Of a stretch of DNA of 36,884 nucleotides, positions 23,422 to 30,266 are shown piece after piece. The stretch is from IMG/VR virus record IMGVR_UViG_3300030107_008154, positions 1 through 36,884 of that record; one strand, 5' to 3'. The DNA comes from a virus. Numbering within the stretch: position 1 is the first letter of the stretch; every line of letters begins with the position of its first letter. The notes beneath the pieces are model-generated. The model did no database searches and had not been told where the DNA came from. It worked only from the letters and a program-made list of their open reading frames with translations. The position numbers were made by a program, and so were the translations under genes.

Positions 23422-23946
23422 TTAATTATCTCTATTAGATATTATAGCTTTGTTTAGATCGAATGGCCAGTTAAAATTATAGCTTTTATCATGCCATTTA
23501 ACAGTATATTGATTATCTGCGCCTTCATAGTGTTCAGTCATTTTATAACTAAATAGACACTCGTGACTGATACAATAATGTCCATTAACGCAATCAGCCG
23601 GTACTAATACTTGCTGTCTTGTTTTATTATCTAAATAAAATTCTGCCCATTTTTTTGTTGATGGTTGTGCTACAACAAGATATATTTTACCGTATAAACA
23701 AGAAATAAGTTTCCATGTCTTATTATCTCCATGTAACCCTCTAAATACTGGCCACTTGGATTTTGAAAACGTATCTAGTACAAACTCTTTGTCTTTAAAA
23801 CTAACCTGCAAATATTTATCTGATGAAATTTCTTCTTTAAACTTTAAACTATCGTAAGACTCAAAATTATGACCCCTCTCATCCTTATAAAGCTCTGGAG
23901 TAAATAGAGTTAGTCCTTTAATTTCATTTATATTAAATTGTGTCAT
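23422..23946 (-). CDS. RmlC-like sugar epimerase (dTDP-4-dehydrorhamnose 3,5-epimerase-like cupin)
   Basis: A 174-residue cupin close to RmlC (about 180). WPVFRGLHGDNKTWKLISCL with YGKIYLVVAQP matches the RGLHxQ...K.v.c..G.i.DV...R.. core of RmlC, in which the His is the catalytic base. LVPADCVNGHYCISHECLFS-YK matches the IPxGFAHGFxxL..A...YK block. Epimerisation at C3 and/or C5 of a 4-keto sugar nucleotide is expected. It starts one base from the end of the Mpo1-like gene and precedes the epimerase/dehydratase gene. Confidence 0.8.
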   Translation of the reverse strand: MTQFNINEIKGLTLFTPELYKDERGHNFESYDSLKFKEEISSDKYLQVSFKDKEFVLDTFSKSKWPVFRGLHGDNKTWKLISCLYGKIYLVVAQPSTKKWAEFYLDNKTRQQVLVPADCVNGHYCISHECLFSYKMTEHYEGADNQYTVKWHDKSYNFNWPFDLNKAIISNRDN

Positions 23947-24251
23947 TAAAATTTTACCTTCCCTCTAATAATATCAAATAACATAATCCAATCACATACT
24001 TTAGCTTTTATTGGATGTTTAAAAGCTGCGGGTTTGTTCTTTTCAAAAAAAAAGTGACCAGACCAAGCAAACGGGTACACAATAAATGGTAATAACAACA
24101 CCAACGGTAGAAAGAATAAGCTTATTGTTAATAAATATATAACTAATATTAAGTATAATATTGTCATTACTTGACCTAATACATGCAACCTTCTACAAAT
24201 TTTATTTTGATGTAAAGATAAATAATGTTTATAATAATCTTTAATTTTCAT
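23946..24251 (-). CDS. Mpo1/YGL010w-like (DUF962) membrane protein
   Basis: A 101-residue protein from ATG 24251 (MKIKDYYKHYLSLHQNK), which overlaps the upstream stop by 11 bases; a longer frame start gives no family residues. The family pattern is clear: His14 in LSLHQNK, His23 in RRLHVLGQ, then two hydrophobic segments (about 27-45 and 47-62), FAWSGHFFFEKNKPAAF with His66, and a basic DWIMLFDIIRGK tail. Mpo1 in yeast is an Fe(II)-dependent dioxygenase in alpha-oxidation of 2-hydroxy fatty acids at the ER membrane. The phage role could be host lipid change, including LPS lipids (inference). Confidence 0.8.
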   Translation of the reverse strand: MKIKDYYKHYLSLHQNKICRRLHVLGQVMTILYLILVIYLLTISLFFLPLVLLLPFIVYPFAWSGHFFFEKNKPAAFKHPIKAKVCDWIMLFDIIRGKVKF

Positions 24252-24672
24252 CTTTAAAAATATCCCAGTTTTGTAAATCAGATTTAAGTTCAGCAGCCAA
24301 ACAATCAGTTTTAAGATCAACTCTTTCACCAAGTTCGTTTGAAATAACATTTTTAGCTGTATTTCTTACACCATTAATTGAATGGGTTAATTTAAGTAAC
24401 AGAGCTTCATTATCATCTGCACTGCTTCGTACCTTACTTTCATTCTCCCAAATATATCTATTGGAAAGCATAACTATACTAATAGCTCTTATTAGCTCTG
24501 CTGTTAAGTTAACATCTTTTTCTTTAATAATTTCATCGATATCGTGCTTAATATCATTTATTTCTTTATCATAAGCTTCTTTATTTTCTGGAATAAAGAT
24601 TGACTTTAATTGACAGATTGTCATTCTATCAATTAACTCTGCAAACGTTGGTAAGTATTTTCTATTTGACAT
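24241..24672 (-). CDS. conserved helical protein of glycan clusters, function unknown
   Basis: A 143-residue, mainly helical protein: LPTFAELIDRMTICQLKSIF at the start, an acidic/basic coiled region (EINDIKHDIDEIIKEKD), then LTHSINGVRNTAKNVISNEL and a C-terminal LKTDCLAAELKSDLQNWDIF. I have seen similar ELIDRLxIxQLK...NGIRN...KTDC..AE proteins beside glycosyltransferases, but know no activity. It overlaps both neighbours by about 11 bases, as expected for co-translation. Confidence 0.7.
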   Translation of the reverse strand: MSNRKYLPTFAELIDRMTICQLKSIFIPENKEAYDKEINDIKHDIDEIIKEKDVNLTAELIRAISIVMLSNRYIWENESKVRSSADDNEALLLKLTHSINGVRNTAKNVISNELGERVDLKTDCLAAELKSDLQNWDIFKDEN

Positions 24673-25444
24673 TTTTAATTTCTTTTAAGGTTTTTATAAC
24701 TGCATCTATCTCAGTATCAGGTACTGATGTAGGACCCACTCCATGTTTATCTGTAAATTTACTCCATGCATCTTGAATATTAGATTGCCAGTCTTTTCTC
24801 GGTCTAATAGCAGAACTATTCTCTGAGCAAGCTTGTTCTTCAACATAATCAAGACTATTACTAATATCTGGCCACCACCAATACGGGGTACAATATTTCT
24901 TTTTAGCTAATTGATAAGAGTGGTCTACATGCTCAAACGCGTTAGTATAATTTTCATCATATATACCTACATCTTCTAAGCACTCTTTTGTGTAAAAACA
25001 AACAGCACCTACACAATGTTGGTTTAAAGCAATTTGAATGTTATTATAATCAATAAGCTTACGTGGAACAGGCTTACCACCACTTATTCCAGCTTTATTT
25101 GCCGGTCCGTGATAAGCAAACATAAAGTGATGTATACCTGTCTCCTTATAAGCTTTAATATATTGTTTAAATAGGTTATCTTTAAACATCATATCATCTT
25201 CAACTAAAATAACATAATTGCAACCTTCATCTAATAGATATTCAATTGCAATGTTTTTTGCCTTACCAACACCTTCACCACCTTTTGTTTGTATAACTGC
25301 TGCTCTGCTATTATAAAGAGGGCCTTTACCATCATTCACAACAACAATACTATCACACCACTCTTCTTTAATTGATTCTCTACATTTTTTAAAGAATTCT
25401 GGACGATTACATGTAATAATTCCTACACCTATCTTTTCACTCAT
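24662..25444 (-). CDS. glycosyltransferase, GT2-like
   Basis: A 260-residue GT-A-type protein. The N-terminal strand is KIGVGIITCNRPEFFKKC, and CNYVILVEDDMMFKDNLFKQ provides the acidic DxD-like EDDM motif. VGAVCFYTKECLEDVGIYDE and NAFEHVDHSYQLAKK provide the acceptor-side ExxDxxxR-like region. WWWPDISNSLDYVEEQ is aromatic-rich. It has no membrane anchor. Its start overlaps the upstream kinase stop as ATGA. Substrate unknown; probably the sugar made by this operon. Confidence 0.8.
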   Translation of the reverse strand: MSEKIGVGIITCNRPEFFKKCRESIKEEWCDSIVVVNDGKGPLYNSRAAVIQTKGGEGVGKAKNIAIEYLLDEGCNYVILVEDDMMFKDNLFKQYIKAYKETGIHHFMFAYHGPANKAGISGGKPVPRKLIDYNNIQIALNQHCVGAVCFYTKECLEDVGIYDENYTNAFEHVDHSYQLAKKKYCTPYWWWPDISNSLDYVEEQACSENSSAIRPRKDWQSNIQDAWSKFTDKHGVGPTSVPDTEIDAVIKTLKEIKNVK

Positions 25445-26163
25445 AACCCAAACTTCTTGTATAGTTCTCTTTCTTTCTCTTCTTGATCTAAAGCCATTTT
25501 TTGTTGAGTTACTAACTGCTCTAATTCATCTATATTATTAAAAATTGATTCATCATCTCCATACATACCGCCTTCTGCAGTAATATATTGCTGTATAAGA
25601 TCTATTCTCTCTTGTCCTTTGTGAGGTAATTCAATTATACAAGGTGAATCACCCTTTGGAAAAAACACATCTGATTCAGGGTTTTGAGAATATTGTAAAT
25701 ACATTGAATGAAATATATTATCAATCTCTGTTATAAAATTTTTATCAATATCTCTTACTCCATCATCTTCAATAGACTGTGATTCATCAAATCTACATAA
25801 AAATATAATATCTAAAAATCTCATTGACTCTTTCATAAGTTCAATTTGCTCTTGAATATATGAATTGGAAAAACCATCAATCTTCTTTTCATTACACCAT
25901 AAAGAATAAACAATATTATCTAATGGACATCTATCATATATAATATTACTGTCTTTATCTGCAGATTGAACTTGATCAATCATAAAGTTCAATATTTTTT
26001 CTTGTGTATCAGTAGTAGTGTTTGAAGAATGAGGTAAATTTTCTTCTTGTAAAACTTCCCTATAAGTCTTTTTTGGGGTTATATAATTATCCCATGTATA
26101 TAAAAAACTTTTTACAAGTGTTGTTTTACCACTATTCCCTGTCCCTGAAAATGCAATTCTCAT
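25441..26163 (-). CDS. P-loop nucleotide kinase/ATPase (AAA_28-like)
   Basis: A 240-residue protein with Walker A SGTGNSGKTTLVKSFL near residues 6-21, a NIIYDRCPLDNIVYSLW strand typical of deoxynucleoside or AAA_28 kinases, FLCRFDESQS, and a C-terminal coiled tail (LEQLVTQQKMALDQEEKERE). Relatives include NadR/Ttd14-type kinases. The substrate cannot be read. It lies between QueE and the glycosyltransferase, so nucleotide or precursor phosphorylation is a reasonable guess. Confidence 0.75.
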   Translation of the reverse strand: MRIAFSGTGNSGKTTLVKSFLYTWDNYITPKKTYREVLQEENLPHSSNTTTDTQEKILNFMIDQVQSADKDSNIIYDRCPLDNIVYSLWCNEKKIDGFSNSYIQEQIELMKESMRFLDIIFLCRFDESQSIEDDGVRDIDKNFITEIDNIFHSMYLQYSQNPESDVFFPKGDSPCIIELPHKGQERIDLIQQYITAEGGMYGDDESIFNNIDELEQLVTQQKMALDQEEKERELYKKFGL

Positions 26164-26178
26164 ACTATATATATGTCG

Positions 26179-26937
26179 TTAAACCTTTAAAGCCATATCC
26201 CAGAGCAGTAAGTGTAGACGTGGTGAAAAGTTAACGTTCATTGCCTTAGCATACTCTGCAACAGCAGGAGCTTTATTAACATGCTCCTCTCTACTACCAC
26301 TACATGGCATAAACCACACTCTTTGTTTAGGTATATTTACATCACCATCTTCAACATACTTACGCCATATTTCATCAATATCTTCAGACTGTGAAATAAC
26401 GAACTTAAATCCTGAGCCTACATCTCTATGCCATTTTAGTACTTCAGGTTTATACGTCCTTTTCTCTGGATCTCCATTAGTAGTTAATTTAGGTGATGTT
26501 GTAAAAGTAGCTCTATAAAGATTAACCCACTTTTCATCTGGCTTAATAGTAGCATTAGTTTCGAAATCAATAATAGGACCAAACTCATACTTCTTAATAA
26601 AAGCTTCCATAAATTTAAGTAAACCTTTTTGCTGTACCATCGGTTCACCACCGGTAATTTTAAATATAGCTCCAGCTTTTAACTTATCAACAAGATTATG
26701 ATCTTCGAAATATTGAAAGATTTCATTAAATGTCATTTTATTTTTAACAGACCAAGATATAAATGAATCACAACCATGAGGTGAATCTTCTGATGCAAAG
26801 CCCTGACATGTTAAATTGCACATTGATAATCTAAAAAATACCGAAGGCATCCCTACATATTCACCTTCACCTTCAAGAGTATAGAATGCTTTATCATCTG
26901 ATACTAATAAGGTTTCTTTATCACAATCTATAGACAT
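26179..26937 (-). CDS. queE: QueE-like 7-carboxy-7-deazaguanine synthase
   Basis: A 252-residue radical SAM protein. The N-terminal FYTLEGEGEYVGMPSVFFRL then SMCNLTCQGF is the QueE signature (TxQGEG...G.P..F.RL..CNL.C). IFKITGGEPMVQQ (92-104) is the GGEP motif. QueE turns 6-carboxytetrahydropterin into CDG. The cluster cysteines are unusual: Cys40, Cys44, then Cys56 (CX3CX11C instead of CX3CX2C), with an insertion containing DSPHG. Inserted forms are known in Burkholderia QueE. The promoter is sigma70-like with -10 seven bases from ATG. QueD and FolE2 lie nearby. Confidence 0.9.
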   Translation of the reverse strand: MSIDCDKETLLVSDDKAFYTLEGEGEYVGMPSVFFRLSMCNLTCQGFASEDSPHGCDSFISWSVKNKMTFNEIFQYFEDHNLVDKLKAGAIFKITGGEPMVQQKGLLKFMEAFIKKYEFGPIIDFETNATIKPDEKWVNLYRATFTTSPKLTTNGDPEKRTYKPEVLKWHRDVGSGFKFVISQSEDIDEIWRKYVEDGDVNIPKQRVWFMPCSGSREEHVNKAPAVAEYAKAMNVNFSPRLHLLLWDMALKV

Positions 26938-26944
26938 ATATTAA

Positions 26945-26972
26945 ATTATATGAGTTGCGCGTGGTTTTTCAA
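26945..26972 (-). promoter_or_regulatory. sigma70-like promoter for QueE and the metabolic operon
   Basis: Minus strand TTGAAA (26972-26967), 16-base spacer, TATAAT (26950-26945), 7 bases to the ATG of QueE. It probably drives the long overlapping minus-strand run toward 13 kb. Its -35 end abuts the divergent late element of PhoH. Confidence 0.7.
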
Positions 26973-26979
26973 CTAAATA
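26972..26979 (+). promoter_or_regulatory. late promoter element ACTAAATA for PhoH-like gene
   Basis: ACTAAATA then a 9-base gap before the ATG at 26989. It overlaps by one base the -35 of the divergent QueE promoter, so early and late transcription here may interfere. Confidence 0.55.
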
Positions 26980-26988
26980 ATAATATAT

Positions 26989-27717
26989 ATGAGTGTTAAG
27001 ACCGCACGTAAACGTCGGGCAAGCTCTGAGTTAGAGCTTGCGGAAGCATTTGAACATAACCATTTATTTTCGTTTAAGATAAAGCGACCGTTTTATTTTA
27101 ATCCGGCCCATAAATTGTTTTATGATTGTATACGAAATAAAGATACAAAAATGGCCTTCGTGGATGGACCAGCTGGTAGTATGAAGACATATATTGCAGT
27201 CTATGCTGGTTTACAGATGATACGTAATGAGGAGTTTAATAAACTAGTATATATTCGCTCTATAGCTGAATCAGCTGAAAAAAGTCTTGGAGCTTTACCG
27301 GGGGAAATTGATGATAAATTTTCTCCATATGCCATACCTCTAGATGAAAAGGTTACTGAAATTGCTGGTTATGGTGTTTGTTCTAATTTAAAAAAGCAAG
27401 GAACTATTGAAGCTATACCAGTTAACTTTGTTAGAGGTTTAACCTTTAACAAAACATTAGTAATTGTTGATGAAGCACAAAATTTATCTAGAAAAGAGCT
27501 TACAACAATATTAACAAGATTTGGAAGGGATTCTAGATATGTAGTTATTGGGGACTGCAATCAAGCTGATGTTAATAAATCCGGATACAAAGAAATATTT
27601 AACTCATTTAACAATGATAAATGTGTAGAAAATGATATATTTTCTTTTAAATTTGGTAATTCAGAAATTTCTAGAAGTAAGATACTGAGATTTATTTGCT
27701 CTATATTAGGTACTTAA
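26989..27717 (+). CDS. phoH: PhoH-like P-loop ATPase
   Basis: A 242-residue protein typical of phage PhoH. The N-terminal ~55 residues are basic, then Walker A GPAGSMKT (60-67), YIRSIAESAEKSLGALPGEI (89-108), FVRGLTFNKTLVIVDEAQNL with Walker B DEAQ (161-164), and TRFGRDSRYVVIGD. Walker A has Met where GKT is normally preceded by Gly; related marine phage PhoH proteins vary here. The function is unknown, though often linked to RNA metabolism or phosphate stress. The 3' end overlaps the convergent QueD stop by 4 bases. Confidence 0.9.
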   Translation: MSVKTARKRRASSELELAEAFEHNHLFSFKIKRPFYFNPAHKLFYDCIRNKDTKMAFVDGPAGSMKTYIAVYAGLQMIRNEEFNKLVYIRSIAESAEKSLGALPGEIDDKFSPYAIPLDEKVTEIAGYGVCSNLKKQGTIEAIPVNFVRGLTFNKTLVIVDEAQNLSRKELTTILTRFGRDSRYVVIGDCNQADVNKSGYKEIFNSFNNDKCVENDIFSFKFGNSEISRSKILRFICSILGT

Positions 27718-28337
27718 CCCCAAGTAGTACCTTCAAACCAATTACCTTTACCTTGCGTAGGTTTATTGCCTACAACAGCTCCTTGTTTGGGTTTAGGAAT
27801 TTGTTGTAAAGGTGTTTGTGGTGTAGGTGTTGTATCTTCCTCTGGTTGTACAACTGTTTTAGTTCCTTCTTCGTCTAAAAAAATAGTTTCTTTTTCAATT
27901 GGTTTACTAACTGATGCAAAATTACTACCATGTTCAAATACTGTTACGTTTTCAACCCAGACTCTACCTTCTGTTGTCTCTTCAACGTATGTATCTGCAG
28001 TCTTAAAACACCACTCAGCAAATTTTTCAATTCCAACACCACCATCCATAATTCGAAGATCTGCAACACCTGCTTCATTTAACGCTGTTAGAAGATCTAA
28101 TTTAGGATCATCACCTGCAACAACTAAAGTATGATCAAATTGATTATTAAATATTGTTTTAAGTTCTTTAAGAGCACCAAAGTCAAATACCCAATTATTT
28201 TTATCTAGATTATTGCAACCAAACGTTAGTTCTGCTTTTAGTTGATATCCATGAATAAATCTGCAATGTGAGTCTGAGTTAGGCTGGCGAAAGGCAGTAG
28301 AGCCAAGTTCAATTACTTTCGAAGATGTATAAGTCAT
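27714..28337 (-). CDS. queD: QueD-like 6-carboxytetrahydropterin synthase with C-terminal tail
   Basis: A 207-residue protein. The catalytic/zinc region reads AFRQPNSDSHCRFIHGYQLK (15-34), with His24, Cys25 and His29; the usual HGH has Tyr31 for the last His. FDFGALKELK (51-60) and QFDHTLVVAGDD (67-78) match QueD. These FRQ..DSHCRxxHGYxL versions occur in alphaproteobacteria. After about residue 150 there is a Pro/Thr/Gln-rich tail (EEDTTPTPQTPLQQIPKPKQ) absent from bacterial QueD. QueD makes 6-carboxytetrahydropterin from dihydroneopterin triphosphate. A sigma70-like promoter lies directly upstream. Confidence 0.88.
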   Translation of the reverse strand: MTYTSSKVIELGSTAFRQPNSDSHCRFIHGYQLKAELTFGCNNLDKNNWVFDFGALKELKTIFNNQFDHTLVVAGDDPKLDLLTALNEAGVADLRIMDGGVGIEKFAEWCFKTADTYVEETTEGRVWVENVTVFEHGSNFASVSKPIEKETIFLDEEGTKTVVQPEEDTTPTPQTPLQQIPKPKQGAVVGNKPTQGKGNWFEGTTWG

Positions 28338-28422
28338 AATATAATTATAATGTGATAGGAAAAAAAATCAACTATACTAGTAATTTTAAAAGGCTCTCCC
28401 TCGTCCAGTCTCGGTTAATTAA
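28338..28422. other. 85-base intergenic region holding the QueD promoter and a GC-rich patch
   Basis: The left part holds the QueD promoter. The right part (about 28391-28414) is a GC-rich stretch in an otherwise very AT-rich gap, downstream of the 28423 gene's stop. It forms no clean stem and has no consistent terminator form, although T-rich sequence follows on the minus strand. I cannot assign it. Confidence 0.3.
28344..28371 (-). promoter_or_regulatory. sigma70-like promoter for QueD
   Basis: Minus strand TTGATT (28371-28366), 16-base spacer that includes a T-run, TATAAT (28349-28344), exactly 6 bases to the ATG. By sigma70 geometry the start would be the A of ATG. Confidence 0.6.
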
Positions 28423-29142
28423 TTAGTCTATAAGCAAAGTCAACTGTCTCAGCAGAATTCTTTGGGAACTATTTTCATTTTTAACTCTAGGGTTAGGTAA
28501 TACATTTTTTGGATTAAACGCATAACCAGCTTTGTTACCTGCTGTAGCTACTGTTATACGGCCGTTTGGGTTAAGTTGCTTAACGATTCCGGGTTCACCT
28601 GTAGGCACTTTTGTTGTACGAACTAACACCTCTTGACCTACATTAGGTTTAAATACGGCAACTTTTTCTTTAGTTTTCTTTTTCTTCTTCTTTTTTATAT
28701 CTGGTTGCTCTTCACCTTTTGGTGACCTAACTGTAGACCATGCTCTATCATCCTTATCCCATTTAACTACTAAAGGTTTACTAAATATTTGTCCTTTCTT
28801 TTCTTCACCAGTTTCATCATCATAATCCAACTCAGCTACATCTATAACTCTTATATCACCGGAACCTCGAAAGGAACCTATAGGTAATAAAGCTAAATCC
28901 TCTATATAGCTTTTTAATTTAGCATCTTTACCAACTGCTTTTTTTTGTGCCTCTTTTTCTTTTTCATACCCAGCTTTAGCACCTTGTACAATACCCCCTA
29001 CACTAGCCTTAACCCCGGCATCTGATGCACTTTTTAAAGCGCCTCCGGCAGCTGCAGCACCCCGTGCAGCGCTAGCTAAGCTCTTTCTAAGTAAAGAGCC
29101 AAACCCTTCATTTAATAATTTTTTTTGAGATTGTTTACTCAT
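28423..29142 (-). CDS. putative virion protein with Ala/Gly-rich N-terminus and SH3-like C-terminus
   Basis: A 239-residue protein. The N-terminus MSKQSQKKLLNEGFGSLLRK looks like a capsid-targeting peptide with an LNE/G cleavage site, followed by an Ala/Gly-rich amphipathic part (SAARGAAAAGGALKSASDAG). A lysine run (KKKKKKK) separates it from a beta-rich C-terminal domain (VGQEVLVRTTKVPTGEPGIV, INGR-like turns) resembling an SH3/KOW barrel, ending RILLRQLTLLID. A late element ACTAAATA lies 6 bases from the ATG. No family recognised; virion cargo is inferred. Confidence 0.6.
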   Translation of the reverse strand: MSKQSQKKLLNEGFGSLLRKSLASAARGAAAAGGALKSASDAGVKASVGGIVQGAKAGYEKEKEAQKKAVGKDAKLKSYIEDLALLPIGSFRGSGDIRVIDVAELDYDDETGEEKKGQIFSKPLVVKWDKDDRAWSTVRSPKGEEQPDIKKKKKKKTKEKVAVFKPNVGQEVLVRTTKVPTGEPGIVKQLNPNGRITVATAGNKAGYAFNPKNVLPNPRVKNENSSQRILLRQLTLLID

Positions 29143-29148
29143 CTACAA

Positions 29149-29156
29149 TATTTAGT
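29149..29156 (-). promoter_or_regulatory. late promoter element ACTAAATA
   Basis: Minus strand ACTAAATA, then TTGTAG, then the ATG of the 28423-29142 gene (6-base gap). It ends one base from the -35 of the divergent FolE2 promoter. Confidence 0.6.
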
Positions 29157-29157
29157 C

Positions 29158-29184
29158 TTGAAATAGAAATATTGTAACTATAAT
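29158..29184 (+). promoter_or_regulatory. sigma70-like promoter for FolE2
   Basis: TTGAAA (29158-29163), 15-base spacer, TATAAT (29179-29184), 10 bases to the ATG at 29195. It is divergent from the late element at 29149-29156. Confidence 0.55.
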
Positions 29185-29194
29185 AATAATATAC

Positions 29195-30244
29195 ATGAGT
29201 AAAAGTAAAGAAGATACTAATTATGAATGGTTAGGTGAAGATGATGAACTAACTGGTGAAAAGGATATTATTGCAAAAGAGTTAATGGGCGAGGAGTATA
29301 GCAAGAGTTATTTTCCTCCTATTAGAGTTTATGATGATAAAGTTAACGCTAATAAAAAATATATTTCTTCATTACCTGATCTTCAGAACGGACCTTCTAG
29401 TTTAATTCAAGGAGCAGCAGTTCCTATTCAACAAGTTGGTATACATAATTTTAAATTACCTTTAACATACAAGAAAAGAAATGGTAAAACTATTGAACTT
29501 GAAACAAGTGTAACAGGTAGTGTTAGTTTAGAAGCTCATAAGAAAGGTATTAATATGTCACGTATTATGAGAAGTTTTTATGATCATAAAGATGAAACGT
29601 TTAGTATAGATAAAATTAAAGATGTTTTAGAAACTTATAAAAATAATCTTAAGTGCTTTGATTCTAGAATAATGCTTAAAATATCTTACCCTATTAAGCA
29701 AAATAGTTTACGTAGTGGTTTAGAAGGTTATCAGTATTATGATGTAGTATTTGAAGGTGATTTAACTAAAGATGGTCAATTTAAAAAGTATATTCATTTT
29801 GATTTTGTTTATTCTTCTGCTTGCCCTTGCAGCTTTGAGTTAAGTGAGCATGCTGAAAAATATCGTAATAGAGCTACTGTACCTCATAGTCAAAGAAGTG
29901 TTGCTCGTGTTAGTGTTAGATTTGAAGATATGCTTTGGATTGAAGATATTCAAGAGTTATGCCTAGCGGCTTTACAGACTGAGACTCAAGTTATGGTTAA
30001 GAGGGAAGATGAGCAAGCATTTGCTGAAAAGAATGGTGCTTATTTAAAGTTTGTAGAAGATGCAGTTAGATTGCTTTATGAAAAACTTACTAATGAATCT
30101 CGTATTTTAGACTTTAAGATCGTTGCTTCTCATAACGAAAGCTTACATAGTCACAATGCTGTATCGGTTATTGTAAAAGGTATTGAAGGTGGTTTTAAAG
30201 CTGGTGTTACTAGAGATGTTTTTGAATCTACTGGATTAAGATAA
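29195..30244 (+). CDS. folE2: GTP cyclohydrolase IB (FolE2/MptA family)
   Basis: A 349-residue protein. An acidic N-terminal ~55-residue extension precedes the FolE2 core: LPDLQNGPSSLIQGAAVPIQ then QVGIHNFKLPL (60-90), HKKGINMSR (115-123), YSSACPCSFELSEHAEKYRN (206-225, Cys210 and Cys212 at the metal/active site), and VPHSQRSVARVSVRF. It converts GTP to dihydroneopterin triphosphate with Mn or other metals rather than the Zn of FolE1. It supplies QueD with substrate. A sigma70-like promoter is upstream, and the next gene begins 22 bases after its stop. Confidence 0.93.
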   Translation: MSKSKEDTNYEWLGEDDELTGEKDIIAKELMGEEYSKSYFPPIRVYDDKVNANKKYISSLPDLQNGPSSLIQGAAVPIQQVGIHNFKLPLTYKKRNGKTIELETSVTGSVSLEAHKKGINMSRIMRSFYDHKDETFSIDKIKDVLETYKNNLKCFDSRIMLKISYPIKQNSLRSGLEGYQYYDVVFEGDLTKDGQFKKYIHFDFVYSSACPCSFELSEHAEKYRNRATVPHSQRSVARVSVRFEDMLWIEDIQELCLAALQTETQVMVKREDEQAFAEKNGAYLKFVEDAVRLLYEKLTNESRILDFKIVASHNESLHSHNAVSVIVKGIEGGFKAGVTRDVFESTGLR

Positions 30245-30266
30245 GGAACATTTCTACAATAAAGGA

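Noticed and set aside
24252-24350. Longer start for the Mpo1-like protein
   Set aside because: The 33 extra residues overlap the upstream gene by about 100 bases and contain no family residues. ATG at 24251 fits the family N-terminus.
28385-28422. Intrinsic terminator after the 28423-29142 gene
   Set aside because: The GC-rich patch does not form a convincing stem, although T-rich sequence follows.
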